Origin: Prostheceraeus crozeri
Taxonomy: Eukaryota; Platyhelminthes; Polycladida; Euryleptidae
Assembly (NCBI GenBank): GCA_907163375.1
Contig: CAJQUW010007793.1
Location: 1 to 64,000, forward strand
Length of the DNA: 64,000 nt
Direction of reading: 5' to 3'
The notes beneath the pieces are model-generated. The model did no database searches. It was not told the DNA's origin and saw only the letters and a program-made list of their open reading frames with translations. Positions 43,558-54,381 of this stretch are shown piece after piece. Numbering within the stretch: position 1 is the first letter of the stretch; every line of letters starts with the position of its first letter. The position numbers and the translations under genes are program-made.

Positions 43558-44499
43558 CATTTCAGACATTTTCGAACATTTTTTATGTTGCACGGTCTTG
43601 TATAATATGCATTCTATTCTTACTGTTTTGTACACATATACAATTTATGTCTTACTAGAACATGTTTTGCAACAGCTTCAGCAGCTCCCACAATTTCCAT
43701 GAGACGGTACTTTTTCGTCCCATTTCCGTCCCGTTTCCTAGTGATTCTAATGTGAATTCCCATAGGAAATCCAATTCAAATGGATTTTTTAGAATTTACA
43801 GTGCAGTTATTTCCCATTATAGTTCCCATGATGTACCTATACATCAAATCTTAGCAGCCTGCCTCAATTGGAACTAACTGCCCTTAGATAGTTTCGTATG
43901 TTGTTCGACAGCGTAAAGAGAATAACTCTACACTACATAACTCTCCCTATGGCTCTACAGATAGGTGTGCAATCCAAGTGGTCATTGCGACGAGTAATGT
44001 TCCACCCTGAACATCAGAAACCACTGAAGAAACTCTTGTTGTGCAAATGATCAATTTACAGCAGCCGTAAACTTCACTTTCTGTCTGTAAAGCATTCACC
44101 CTCTCTTGTAAAATGACATCTCTTAATCGTCCCAAAAGCTAAAGATGTCAACAGAACTCGACTTAATTTCAAAATTACTCGAAATTTCATTTGTAAGAAT
44201 TCTATCATGTTTGCTTTTAAGAGCAAAGGAGCATCCATCGCCTGTTTAGATGATTCCTCCAGATCATATTTTGAAATCGCTCTTTTGGATACTACATCAT
44301 GCTTTGTGTTTGACCTCAAATCGAATTCAGATGAAAGAAAACAACTATTTCTAAACAAGCTATACTCCTCTACAGCTTAAAACCGAAATGATAGAATTCT
44401 TACAGTAAATTTTGAAGAAAATTAAAATTTATTCAGCATCCCCCAAAATTTATTCCCTGCAATTCCCTTAGCTAAAAAATTGTGACTTATTGATTTTTG
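43558..44499. other. no gene recognised
   Basis: 3' flank of the P450 copy (some similarity to the first copy in the motif GTCTTGTATAAT) and then unrecognised DNA. Confidence 0.4.
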
Positions 44500-44561
44500 T
44501 CACGTGACCTCTGACACAATCGTTGCGTCGCTGACTGTCAAGTCCACAAGCAGTACAATGC

Positions 44562-45086
44562 TTGACACACGAAGTTAATAATGATGAATCGCGCATTCGT
44601 GACTTAAATAATAAAGAAATAAAAGATTCTATGCAACGTGCATTGACGTCCTCTATGAAAGAGTTCAATCAAGGACTTGAGAAAATTCAGCGTGCATTTA
44701 GACAGCAATTGACAGACTTCAAGAAGGAATTTGAAGAAACTGTTGAATCCTTGATTTCATTGGAGGTATCACTGTCAAGCAAAAAAAGTTAAAGAAACAA
44801 AATGATGAGCTGAATTATCTTAAGAAATTCCTTTATGAAAGAGAGCAGAATGCTGTGATTGATAAGAGAAGTGAACTTTCTGCCAACTTTGTTATCAGCG
44901 GTTTTCCTGAATCGAGTAGTGATACTCGTGATGAGTTGCAGACATCAGTTAGTAACCTTTTGAAGGACTTAAGGACCGATGTAAAGATTGTTTCGATTTC
45001 TATCGTCGGTAAACAGATAGGGCAGAGGCATCGGTTAATAAAGGTTTCCACCACTGATCGCGATGAAAGAAATAAAGTGTTGAGTG
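44562..45086 (+). pseudogene. LINE ORF1 (coiled coil and RNA-binding-like domain), left part
   Basis: The first frame (44562-44792) is a charged heptad-rich coiled coil (IRDLNNKEIKDSMQRALTSS, later LEKIQRAFRQQLTDFKKEF). A frameshift in an A7 run near 44785 leads to a second frame: LKKFLYEREQNAVIDKRSEL, then NFVISGFPESSSDTRDELQT and RLIKVSTTDRDERNKVLSG. The VISGFPE and R-L-I-K-V-S-T-x-x-x-R-x-x-V-L blocks are typical of ORF1 proteins of CR1/Jockey-like LINEs. The frame is cut at 45087 by the inserted transposon and resumes at 49087 with AKALKNDSRYKNVYINPEY, which continues the same domain. Confidence 0.75.
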
Positions 45087-45538
45087 GGGTGGATAAAAAA
45101 ATCGAAATTTTGAAAATCAAAATTTGGGTGGTCAAGTCTTTGGTCTATGGTTATTTTGAACTCCCATGCAAAATTTCAGTGAATTTGGACAAGGTCTACT
45201 ATCTCCACACTGGCCATCTATTTGTTGACTATTTTCTTTTTTTTTTAGTTTTTTTCGTCAATTTACGCTAGTTGAAGCTGTATTACGTAGTACTTCCTAA
45301 TGAGCTATAGCCTTGAAACTCTAGGTGCAAGTACATGTTGACAGCCTCTTTTGATTGAAGCAAAAATTTAAATGACTCAGGATAGCGAACTCCTACTGAG
45401 AGACCTCCAAAATTTGCACATTTTCAAAATATGACCAAAAATGTGATTTTTGCAAACTTTGAATTTGACACTTTCATGTCGTGAAATAGAACCAACATTG
45501 TAGAGACTAGATTTTTGGGAGCTTGAAGGTGTGAAATG
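45087..45538 (+). repeat. left 452 bp TIR
   Basis: Mirror partner of 48623-49074. Contains a T10 run and a T7 run that match in exact length on the other side. An open frame ending at 45271 is merely read-through from ORF1 into the TIR. Confidence 0.92.
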
Positions 45539-46054
45539 CATCTTGTGGCATTGCGAGTATATGCTGACATAAGCCGCGTGTGTACACGTCCTGTGTTTTG
45601 CACATAGGCCTACTGCGTTTTGTGATAGGCTAGGCTTAAATCATTATTATTTATTTCCCTTTTAACTAAGATCTGGTGACTGTAGTGTAGACGCTAAGTT
45701 CTAGCAAAAACAGTGATTTCAATGATGAAATTGAATATTCCTTTGAGGAAACTGATATGAAGTGTTTGCTTTTTGCTGCTGTCGCTCATAATACTGGCCA
45801 TTTTTCTGGCGTATGCTGTCCTTCAAGCCAGTCTATCCCCAACTCTACGGAAAGCTCTGCTATCTATTCATGTTAAAAGGTTGACGCAACTCATTTGTCC
45901 ACGGTGATGACGTCGACCCGCTATCTTACATTTGGAGATAGAAGTTGCTATAGAGACCGATCATAGATATCTGTGGTTGCGAAATGTTGGTTAATCTTGG
46001 TGTGTTAATGACTTCTACTTCATTAATCTCTTCATTTGCTGGTTTCTCTGCAAA

Positions 46055-48225
46055 ATGTTGCGATCGGACACAAATCACTGCGTTTTGGATCATCCTGCAC
46101 AGCTGCCTGCCAACACTCTTCCTACCGTACGCGAGGCTCTTCAGCACATGAAGCTTTTGAAGCAAAGGAAACCACCAAAGGAGCCTATTATTAACTTGGC
46201 TGTTGAGACAGCGAAAAGTGTACAGGCGATCTGGGAACACTGCAGCACTGCAACATCAACATGCACTCACACAATTGGTACAAGACTAGCGAAACTTTAT
46301 GGTAAAGCAATGGATGTGAAAAAGTAGCAAAAGACTAGATCAAACTACACTGCTGTAGTGGCATCTTTGAATGATGAATTCGATTCCCTTCTTGACACAT
46401 GCTCCTGCAAATGTATACAATTTGCCCAGTGTTCCTGCACACGGAAGGTTCCAATCAGTGAAAGAGAATTTCTTCAAGACCAGAGGTCAACGCGCCAAAT
46501 GTATGTAGGAAGCATTGATGTCTTAGGCACAAAGGGGACACAGCGGAAACATTATCGAGAGGCATTGCAGACATCTACTTCAGAAACGACGTCAGCCCAA
46601 ACAAAAAGATGCTACAACACCTCCGAAGAGAGAGAGTCTCTGCTACACGACTGGATTCTGAACCAACAGTCAAGCCACCAAAATGTTTCCCTACCGTTTC
46701 AGTATTGGCAGACCGCTATGGGGTATCGAATACGGCAGCTGCTGCTTTATGTTCGGCCACCTTGAAGGATGCAGACATTGAGAAGGTAGTTGATCGCAGC
46801 AAGATTATGCGTGATAGAAAAGTCACACGTCAGGCAGCACAAATGAACACTGACGTATCTTTCCTGAAGGTTCTATATTTTGATGGAAAGCGTGCAGATA
46901 CACTTATGAAAGAGCAACAAAATCGAAAGAGTGTGAAACAGGAACATATAGTGCTGGTTGGGGAACCCAATTGTGAATATCTTGGCCATATTTCGCCTGA
47001 AAGTGGATCGGCTGAGACAGTCGCAAGAAAAATGCTGGAATTTCTCAAATCTAAAGGTGTTGATCCAAGACAACTACGATTAAGTAAGTAAATCAACATT
47101 TTTCTGATATATAAAATGTTCATGACATTCAGCAACATTTTCTCTTTCAGTTGGCTGCGATGTTACCAATGTCAATGTTGGTGAGACTGGAGGCGCTATG
47201 GCATTGATAGAAGGCGCAATCAATCAACCGGTGCACTGATGTATCTGTCTTTTGCACTTGAATGAGTTGCCTTTGCGTCATCTGATGGAGTTTTTGGATG
47301 GTAAATCAAATGGCCCACGGTCATACACGGGAAATCTTGGTAAGGAGCTCAACAGTTGCCATGAACTTCCTATTACAGATTTTCAGCCAATTGCAAGTCC
47401 AGAGATGCTTTTTGTGCCGCCTTTCATCATGAAAACACTGTCTACTGACCAGAGGTATCTGTATGAGATGATGCAGGTAGTAATTACTGGGAGAACATCA
47501 TCCAAAATAGTTTCACAAACACCAGGCCCACTCAATCATTCACGGTGGGTAGCACCTCCATCCCGAATTTTGCGATTGTATATAGCTACCCCTCAACCTG
47601 ATTCCAAACTGAAAATACTGACAAAGTATGTTATCAAAGTTTATGCTCCGTCGTGGTTCCTGATCAAAAAGAATCCAGCCTTCCATTTTGGTACCGCATA
47701 CTTCATCTGCGGAATGGCATCCGAGCTACTCTCATTAACTACAAGGCAGCCCAGGGAAAGCTTCTGGATGTTCTCATAAGAGATTGCTTCTTTGCTCATG
47801 CTGAGCAGCTGATAGTTTGCATGTTGGGAGACGAAGACATAGAGACTCGGCATCAAGGCCTACGGTACTTGCAGCAGATAGGAGCAACAGAGATTGTAAG
47901 CGATGGTAGAAGATTATTCGCCAGACCGGAGTTGAAGGGTGATGGGCAGCTGTCTCATGAAACTTTATGGCGTTCAAATAGTCAGAGCAGTGACCCACCT
48001 GTTTTGAAGGGAACTTGGACTTTGAGGCAGCAGGTTGAGTCAGGACCAATCACCTTCGCTCAATACCCTTGTAATTCTCAGGGCGTTGAGAGAATGGTCA
48101 AAGTCGTAAGCGAAGCAGCATCAGCTGTTTCCGGTGCTGAAGCCCGCGATGGTTGGATCCGAAACACTCTCAACAGTAGAGAACCGATGCCATCATTTGA
48201 CTCCAAAAAGGACTTTCGTGCTTGA
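46055..48225 (+). pseudogene. putative transposase of an uncharacterised invertebrate family
   Basis: Blocks in order: an N-terminal region (46055-46327 and 46358 on; ASLNDEFDSLLDTCSCKC, REFLQDQRSTRQMYVGSID); then, in another frame from 46609, DRSKIMRDRK, VLYFDGKRAD (Asp at 46882-46884) and EYLGHISPESGSAETV; a 67 bp intron 47084-47150 (TTAA/GTAAGT ... CTCTTTCAG); then IGCDVTNVNVGETGGAM (Asp at 47159-47161) and LLHLNELPLRHLMEFLDG, YVIKVYAPSWFLIKKNP and, after a shift near 47700, FFAHAEQLIVCMLGDED. I recall the same blocks (YFDGRKD, GCDGTNVNTG, HANELPLRHL) from multicopy uncharacterised invertebrate proteins. YFD and GCD could be the first two catalytic acids of an RNase H fold. Damage: an in-frame stop near 46325, a shift near 46600, TGA for Trp at 47237-47239 and the shift near 47700. 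Confidence 0.7.
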
Positions 48226-48622
48226 TCCCATTCTGTGTGCGTGTATTTAGTTGATCAAAAATATTTTGTTTTAGATATTACAACTGTTCATTGAACATAT
48301 TTTGCTTTTATCTCGAAGTGAAACTGTGATACCTCTCTAACTCAAGAAAATGGTGAAGTACCCAATCAACACCGCAGTGCGGGGCTATTTCCTATACACT
48401 TTGCGAGCAGGGACATAGGGGGCCAAGAGCTTTAATTTACGCTCACTTATTTTCATCAATAAAATCACTATGCTCGCTTGAAAGTAGCGGCTATAGAGGA
48501 TGTCTGCCACAGGGGAAATCCATGAAATTATGTACATGTAGACCTATTTTATGACAAAAGCCTATACAGAAGGCTCACGTACAAAGCACAACAGACCTAC
48601 GTGTGCACACATGCTGCCTATT

Positions 48623-49074
48623 CATTTCGCACCTTCAAGCTCCCAAAAATCTAGTCTCTACAATGTTGGTTCTATTTCACGACATGAAAGTGTCAAATTC
48701 AAAATTTGCAAAAATCACATTTTTGGTCATATTTTGAAAATGTGCAAATTTTGGAGGTCTCTCAGTAGGAGTTCGCTATCCTGAGTCATTTAAATTTTTG
48801 CTTCAATCAAAAGAGGCTGTCAACATGTACTTGCACCTAGAGTTTCAAGGCTATAGCTCATTAGGAAGTACTACGTAATACAGCTTCAACTAGCGTAAAT
48901 TGACGAAAAAAACTAAAAAAAAAAGAAAATAGTCAACAAATAGATGGCCAGTGTGGAGATAGTAGACCTTGTCCAAATTCACTGAAATTTTGCATGGGAG
49001 TTCAAAATAACCATAGACCAAAGACTTGACCACCCAAATTTTGATTTTCAAAATTTCGATTTTTTTATCCACCC
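48623..49074 (-). repeat. right 452 bp TIR
   Basis: Inverted copy of 45087-45538. A minus-strand frame here (48890-49210) repeats the TIR-derived peptide of the left side and is not a gene. Confidence 0.92.
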
Positions 49075-49673
49075 TAGTGTTGAGTGGTGCAAAGCTTTGA
49101 AGAATGACAGTAGATATAAGAACGTATATATCAATCCGGAATATGTGTTTCCTAGACTGTAAAGAAAATAAAAGACTACGTAGCGCAGTAAAATATCTCC
49201 AGAGATTCATCCTCAGAAAAAAGTTGTTCTATACAAAGGAAAATTCATGGTTGATGGTAAGACCTATGATACTGAAAACCCTTTGAGTCACATATTTCCT
49301 GATTTTTGACTACATTTTTGCATGCCAAATGATCATAACAACCGTAAAGGAAAATGCAATACTTTCAATACTCTTCAACTGCCATCATTATCTACAATAA
49401 ATACAAGATCCTCAAAGACAAAATTGATGAGTTGCACATTTTTATTAAATCACAAAATTTGAAAAATTTGTATAACGGAAACATGGTTGGACGAGACTGT
49501 TGAAAATTCCTCTATTTTGATTCCCGATTTCATCGTTCATCGAGCTGACAGAAATGATTCAAGAAGAGGTGGCGCATTGTGCTGCCTTGTTAATTCTTCC
49601 ATAAAATTCTCCAACTCAATTTCATGCAACAAATGATCCTGATGTTGAACTCTTATTGGTTTAAGTTTCATGC

Positions 49674-51960
49674 ATGTCTTTTCATTGCTTGATCGCCACG
49701 TTGTATTTTCCTCATGGCAGTATCCTAAATCAGAGACATCACAGAGCATGTGACTTCATTGTCTCAGTGATTGATAAAGAATTGTATCGTTTTCCCAATT
49801 GTTCTGTAATTCTTATTGGTGATTTTAATAGGTTCAGCACGCAAACTCTAGAAAACAATTTTTATGTTAAGAACATGATTGATAGACCTCCTCGTAAAGA
49901 CGTTCCGCTAGATCTTATTTTGATACCAGAAGAATATATTCCTTTTTATCAGCCATGTAAAACGTTTGCTCCTCTTCTTCTAGCGACCATGATGTTGTAA
50001 TCCTAAAACCGCAGAATGAAATCACTTTTGACATTCCCCTTGTAAAGATCATCGATTTTAGACATTCGAACATTGACGCAGTTTCCGTCTTTATACGTGA
50101 CCTTGACTGGAAGGTTTTATTTGGCGACTGCGACTTGGACAGTGCTTGTACTATTTTCTATGAAAAGCTACGGGCGGGCCTACAATTGCTTCCTTGTAGC
50201 TATGTGAAACGATCATCCCGAGATCCACCTTGGTTGACAGACGCTATATAGGTCTTAATAAACAAGCTATTCTCTGCGTACAGGTCAAGGAACTGGCATC
50301 TCTACAATCACTACAAAGTAAAAGTTAAGAAGGCAATTTAAGAAGGCGCAAAGAAAAATTGGGGAAACAGATTGCTTAACGAAGGGCACTCTGTTTGGGA
50401 TATCTACAAAAAGATAAAAGATGATCGCAATACTATTGGAAACTGGATACTTAACTGTATTCTTGATGCCGATATTAACGCGATTCCCGATGAAATTTTG
50501 ATTACAGTCTCCTCTTCTTTTGTACCGAAACAGCACACCATTCAGCTGACTAAACCTTTCACTGTGCCATTCCAATAAAGGAAAGTGAGTTTCCGGTATG
50601 TTGAAGAATGTGAACCCACGTAAATCACCGGGTTCAGACAATATACCATCCCTTGTCTGGTCAAAGTTGTCTAACAGTATCTCCGGACCCTTAACGATGC
50701 TGTTCAACTCATGCCTCAAAGCCGCAGATTTGCCTCTGTATTGGAAGCGTGCCGACGTGATTCCACTCCAAAAATCATCTCCTCCAAGACTTGCAGAAAT
50801 AGGGCCAATATCTCTCCTTCCGATACCCGAGCGAATATTTGAGAAGAGTCTACTGAAGAGAATCAAATCTGAATTCCTTACACGCTTCGACCGTAGTCAG
50901 TTCGCTTATCGGCGTAAGGGATCCACAGTATGTGCCCTAATTGAGCTGGAAAATTTTTCAACCACAAATCTTCAGGAGCCTGATGTAATAGCTTGCCAGG
51001 TTGTGTGCGTTGATATAATGAAGGGGTTCCACACAATATTCCACATGACTTCCTTATTCAGAGGATGCTAAAGGACAATTTTAGTGAATTTACGATTTCT
51101 TTCGTTCACAATTATCTTTCATCAAGACAAATAAGATACGATGGAAGGATTCTACAAGTAGATCTACTCAAATGACCAGTGGAATTCCACAGGGATCATC
51201 GATTGGTCTTCCGATTTTTGGTTATTTTGTATCAGATCTTTCCTCTGATCAAAAATCAAACTCCACATTATTGATCAAGTGCGCGACGACATCATCTGTG
51301 TTGGAAAGATCTACAAAGATTGCAACGTGTCACCCGTTTCGGAAGTGCACGAGAATATTGTTCTTTGGACTGAAGAAAATAGAATGTCCGTTAAAGAAAA
51401 CAAATGCCATAAGTTTTTTATTTCATCAAATAGAAATTTCGACAAAGGAAAGTTCAAATTCGCACGATTCCTGTTCGAGAAGCAGTACGGATACTCGTTG
51501 TGTGTTTTGATAAGCAACTACGATGGAAAAATCATGTCGAGCAGATCTGCAGGAGCAATTCTTCAAGGTTATTTGTTCTACGCCAATTACGAGACATTAT
51601 CCGATTTATCAGAACTGCATCCGGAGCATTCTTGAGTATGCAACTCCATTGTTCACCAACTTATCAAAACTGTCTGAAATTGAGATTGATAGAATTCAAA
51701 GGAGGGCTAATGTTACTGTGTGCGGTGTCAACTGTGACTGTATTAACTTTTTACCTCTCGCTTATCGACGGAAAACAATTGGCTACAAACTTTTTGAGCA
51801 GATCGTCTCAGACAGTGACCATCCTCTGCATCATCTGTGCTTACCTTTGTTGCCATATTCAAGACAGTTCCGACTTCCATCTATCACATCCGCGCTCCGC
51901 AGCAAAAACTTCATTATATCGATGTCTCAGCTGTCCAACAGTGGTTTCACTTTAATTTAA
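49674..51960 (+). pseudogene. LINE ORF2: AP endonuclease and reverse transcriptase, broken
   Basis: The endonuclease part has VILIGDFNRFS (the GDFN box) and, just past 50000 in another frame, an SDHDVV-like box. The reverse transcriptase starts at about 50598: RKSPGSDNIPSLVWSKL, ISLLPIPERIFEKSLLKRI, RSQFAYRRKGSTVCALIEL and VCVDIMKGFHTI; SGIPQGSSIGLPIFGYFVSD (51172 on) follows; the F/YxDD active site near 51280 is recognisable only as RDD after a frame change. The C-terminal part (51523-51960) has ILEYATPLFTNLSKLSEIEI and FLPLAYRRKTIGYKLFEQIV. Several frameshifts separate these blocks. The family is Jockey/CR1/L2-like; the related 3' fragment at 26186 has the same C-terminal pattern. Confidence 0.8.
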
Positions 51961-52100
51961 ATCAAACCTTCAGAATAAATGAATCTTTTTAAGAACTATT
52001 TTTTCATTTCATTTGTAACATTTATCTTTGTGTTGTCCGCTTCACGATTTTCATTATTGGGGCGTTTACTTCAAAACATACGTCTTTAATATTATTAACT

Positions 52101-54228
52101 TCGATCCCGGGGCGGAGTGTCATCAGTCGTAATGGATACTTTGAAATTCCATTATACTTATTCACCATGTTTTGTAACCGTAACGCTTATAGTTTGCTGA
52201 TACTTCTGTCAACATTTATTTAGTGCTGCAGTTGGAGAATCGACTTTTCTTTCAGTTGACTGTTTTCACAACAGATTTTCATTATGCCTAAATAATAAGT
52301 CTAAATTTCTTGACATTTTTGCAGGAAATTTTAACACCTTTTGAAAATTGTGACATTGTTAACTATCCACATGAAACCCATATACACACTGACACTGCTT
52401 TTGTGTCGAGATCAACTGAATTCGTTCGGATAGCACAAAAACTAAATAAAACGGACGGAATCTTCGGGCGCCTTGTGGACCTTGATGAAAATATTTTAAG
52501 CTTAATATTTAAAGCATTTTGGCATGTAAACTAATGCGAGAGGCAAAAAGCAGCTTTTCTTTGTCGTTCAATTTCAATCTTTTCTACCTTATCAAGGCAA
52601 TCAACTGATCATGTTCAATGCAAATAGGCAGAAATTCAAATTTAAGACATCGTATCAAAAGCAAACAAATGAAACATCGTTGACATAAGCCTTATAAGAA
52701 TAACCGGCTTCCAAGCTTTGGTGGCCGGACTTCGAACCGGGACGGCGGCCGGTTTCATTCCTGATGCTGAGAGCATCAAAAACACCTCAATAGAGCGCTT
52801 GATACTTTTCATTGACATCGACTGCATTAGACATTTCGAAATGATGTTGAATTCAGCTGACGGAGAAATCATCTATATCACTTCGTCGCTAATCAATCAT
52901 AGTCTTTAACGTCATATTCTGCTTAATGGGGATAGAAGACTGGATGGGAAAGCGACGTAATGATCTGATGTCGGGAGTTATGGTCCAATCTCTGTTTTGA
53001 ATGGGTAAGTCTATTCCAAGCGTTCGGATTACTGGGCCTTATATACATGTAAGACACCTACTATAAATTGTATTGTCGTATTTATTGAACTTTTATTCTA
53101 AGCCTGATAGGTAATGAAACCAATGGCCATAATAAGGATGACTTATATAATTAAACTTCAATTGACATTCTATTCAATTGTGTACAAAGTGCAACTTACA
53201 GTCGTGGCCAGAATTGATCCCATCAAGTCATAGATATTTTCTTCATAAGTTAGAAAGTCAGATCTTTGAATGTCACATAAATTTGGTTTGACTGAAAGGA
53301 ATTGAAGAGTGATGACTAAAGAATAAGAAAATGTGCAAATGGTGAACTCAGTGTAACCGTCAGCATTTTACATGCTTTCCTCGTGTTGCAGTCACTGCAG
53401 AAATATGTTCAGACATTGATACAATAAGCCTTCGAGTTAGACTTGGGTCGATTTTTTCCTCAATAGCATTCTTCAAAGACGCTGATGAGGTCGTGGACTT
53501 CTCAACAACTTGTTTTCAGAATACTGCACCCATCTTCAATGGGTATCATATCCGTAGGGTTCCCTGGCCATGGACCATGGCCCTCAATTTATGATCAATG
53601 CAAGCAATAAGACGTTTAAATACAAAAGAAAATGTTCGTGTGCATCACTTCAAGTTCCCACCTTAAAATATAGTATATGTAGAGTTTCAAGAAACTTAAT
53701 CAAGTTCCTTCATCTCAGGGAATAATGCATTTCTGAGTTTTATGCCTGAATGCAAACTTGAATGCTGGTTAAGATGTTTCTATTCAGTGATGGCTCAAAT
53801 GTCAGCTGGGATTTATCAGATTTTGAATAATTAATCAGAGATAATTACCTTAAAAACTGTTTGAGTAATGGGTTCTGATTGTTACACCTAACTGAAAAAC
53901 TGCAATTACAGGAATACTAAATAATGTAGAGGCTTATCATTTAGTTCTTTTTTAGTCTTGTTTTCATCGTGGTGAATTACGTTCTCGAAAGTTGATCTCA
54001 ACAAAGCATTTTACGCACGAACCTCGGCTATATATATATGACGCAGTGGGCCTGTTACACTATCAGTCGACTGACGCTTTTCTTCAAAATCGCATTTCGA
54101 ATTTTCATCAAAGCTTATATTTGAAAGTATTTCGATGGTATACCTACTCGAATATTTGTTGCTATTCTGTCTACTAAGAGGTATGTGAGAGCTCTTTGTT
54201 GTCTTCATTTGTAGCTAATTAATGAACT
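52101..54228. other. no gene recognised; two weak exon candidates
   Basis: An acceptor-like ACATTTTTGCAG before 52325 is followed by an open stretch to 52534 (FVRIAQKLNKTDGIFGRLVD), which could be a terminal exon. At 52718-52909 a GC-richer open frame (AGLRTGTAAGFIPDAESIKN) is also unrecognised. Neither has supporting neighbours. A perfect palindrome GGCCATGGACCATGGCC lies at about 53566-53582. Confidence 0.3.
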
Positions 54229-54381
54229 ATGTCGAGAGAAGGTTTGAATTACCATGTCATCGATATGTGGGAAGTCTGCATGAAACAGGCAACTGTTGCA
54301 AAAAGACTTTATGTTCCTCGATCCACTATTAGCGACATACTAGCCATACACAGTCAATCGAAAAGACAATTTGAGATTTAA
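54229..54381 (+). pseudogene. Tc1-type transposase first helix-turn-helix fragment
   Basis: A 50-codon frame from ATG 54229 reads IDMWEVCMKQATVAKRLYVP followed by RSTISDILAIHSQSKR, the first HTH of a Tc1 transposase (M-x-x-A-G-x-K-Q-x-x-V-A-K-x-L-x-V-x-R-S-T-I-S-x-I). It then stops; no catalytic part follows. Confidence 0.65.

Larger units (their letters stand above)
45087..49074 (+). mobile_element. 3,988 bp DNA transposon with 452 bp TIRs and unclassified transposase
   Basis: Ends GGGTGGATAAAAAAATCG (45087) and its exact inverse (to 49074). The TIRs are 45087-45538 and 48623-49074; in the stretches compared they are identical except near the inner edge (GGTGTGAAATG against GGTGCGAAATG). 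AGTGTTGAGTG stands at 45076-45086 and again at 49076-49086, one T beyond the right end: an 11 bp target duplication (12 bp with one mismatch). Removing the element and one repeat restores the LINE ORF1 frame. Long TIRs and a 9-12 bp TSD suggest a Mutator-like mechanism, but the protein inside does not look like a MULE transposase to me. Confidence 0.92.
44500..52100 (+). mobile_element. APE-type LINE (Jockey/CR1/L2-like) with a 4 kb DNA transposon inserted in ORF1
   Basis: Order of parts: ORF1 (about 44562-45086, resuming 49087-49286), endonuclease (about 49670-50010), reverse transcriptase (about 50590-51960), then a 3' UTR with CACGATTTTCATTATTGGGG and an AT-rich tail near 52100. The insertion 45087-49074 interrupts ORF1. 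The LINE is close to full length but has decayed coding frames. The left boundary is approximate. Confidence 0.8.

Noticed and set aside
45087-45271. Identical 60-residue peptides at the two ends of the 4 kb element (frames to 45271 and, on the other strand, 48890-49210).
   Set aside because: They are translations of the two inverted TIR copies, not genes.
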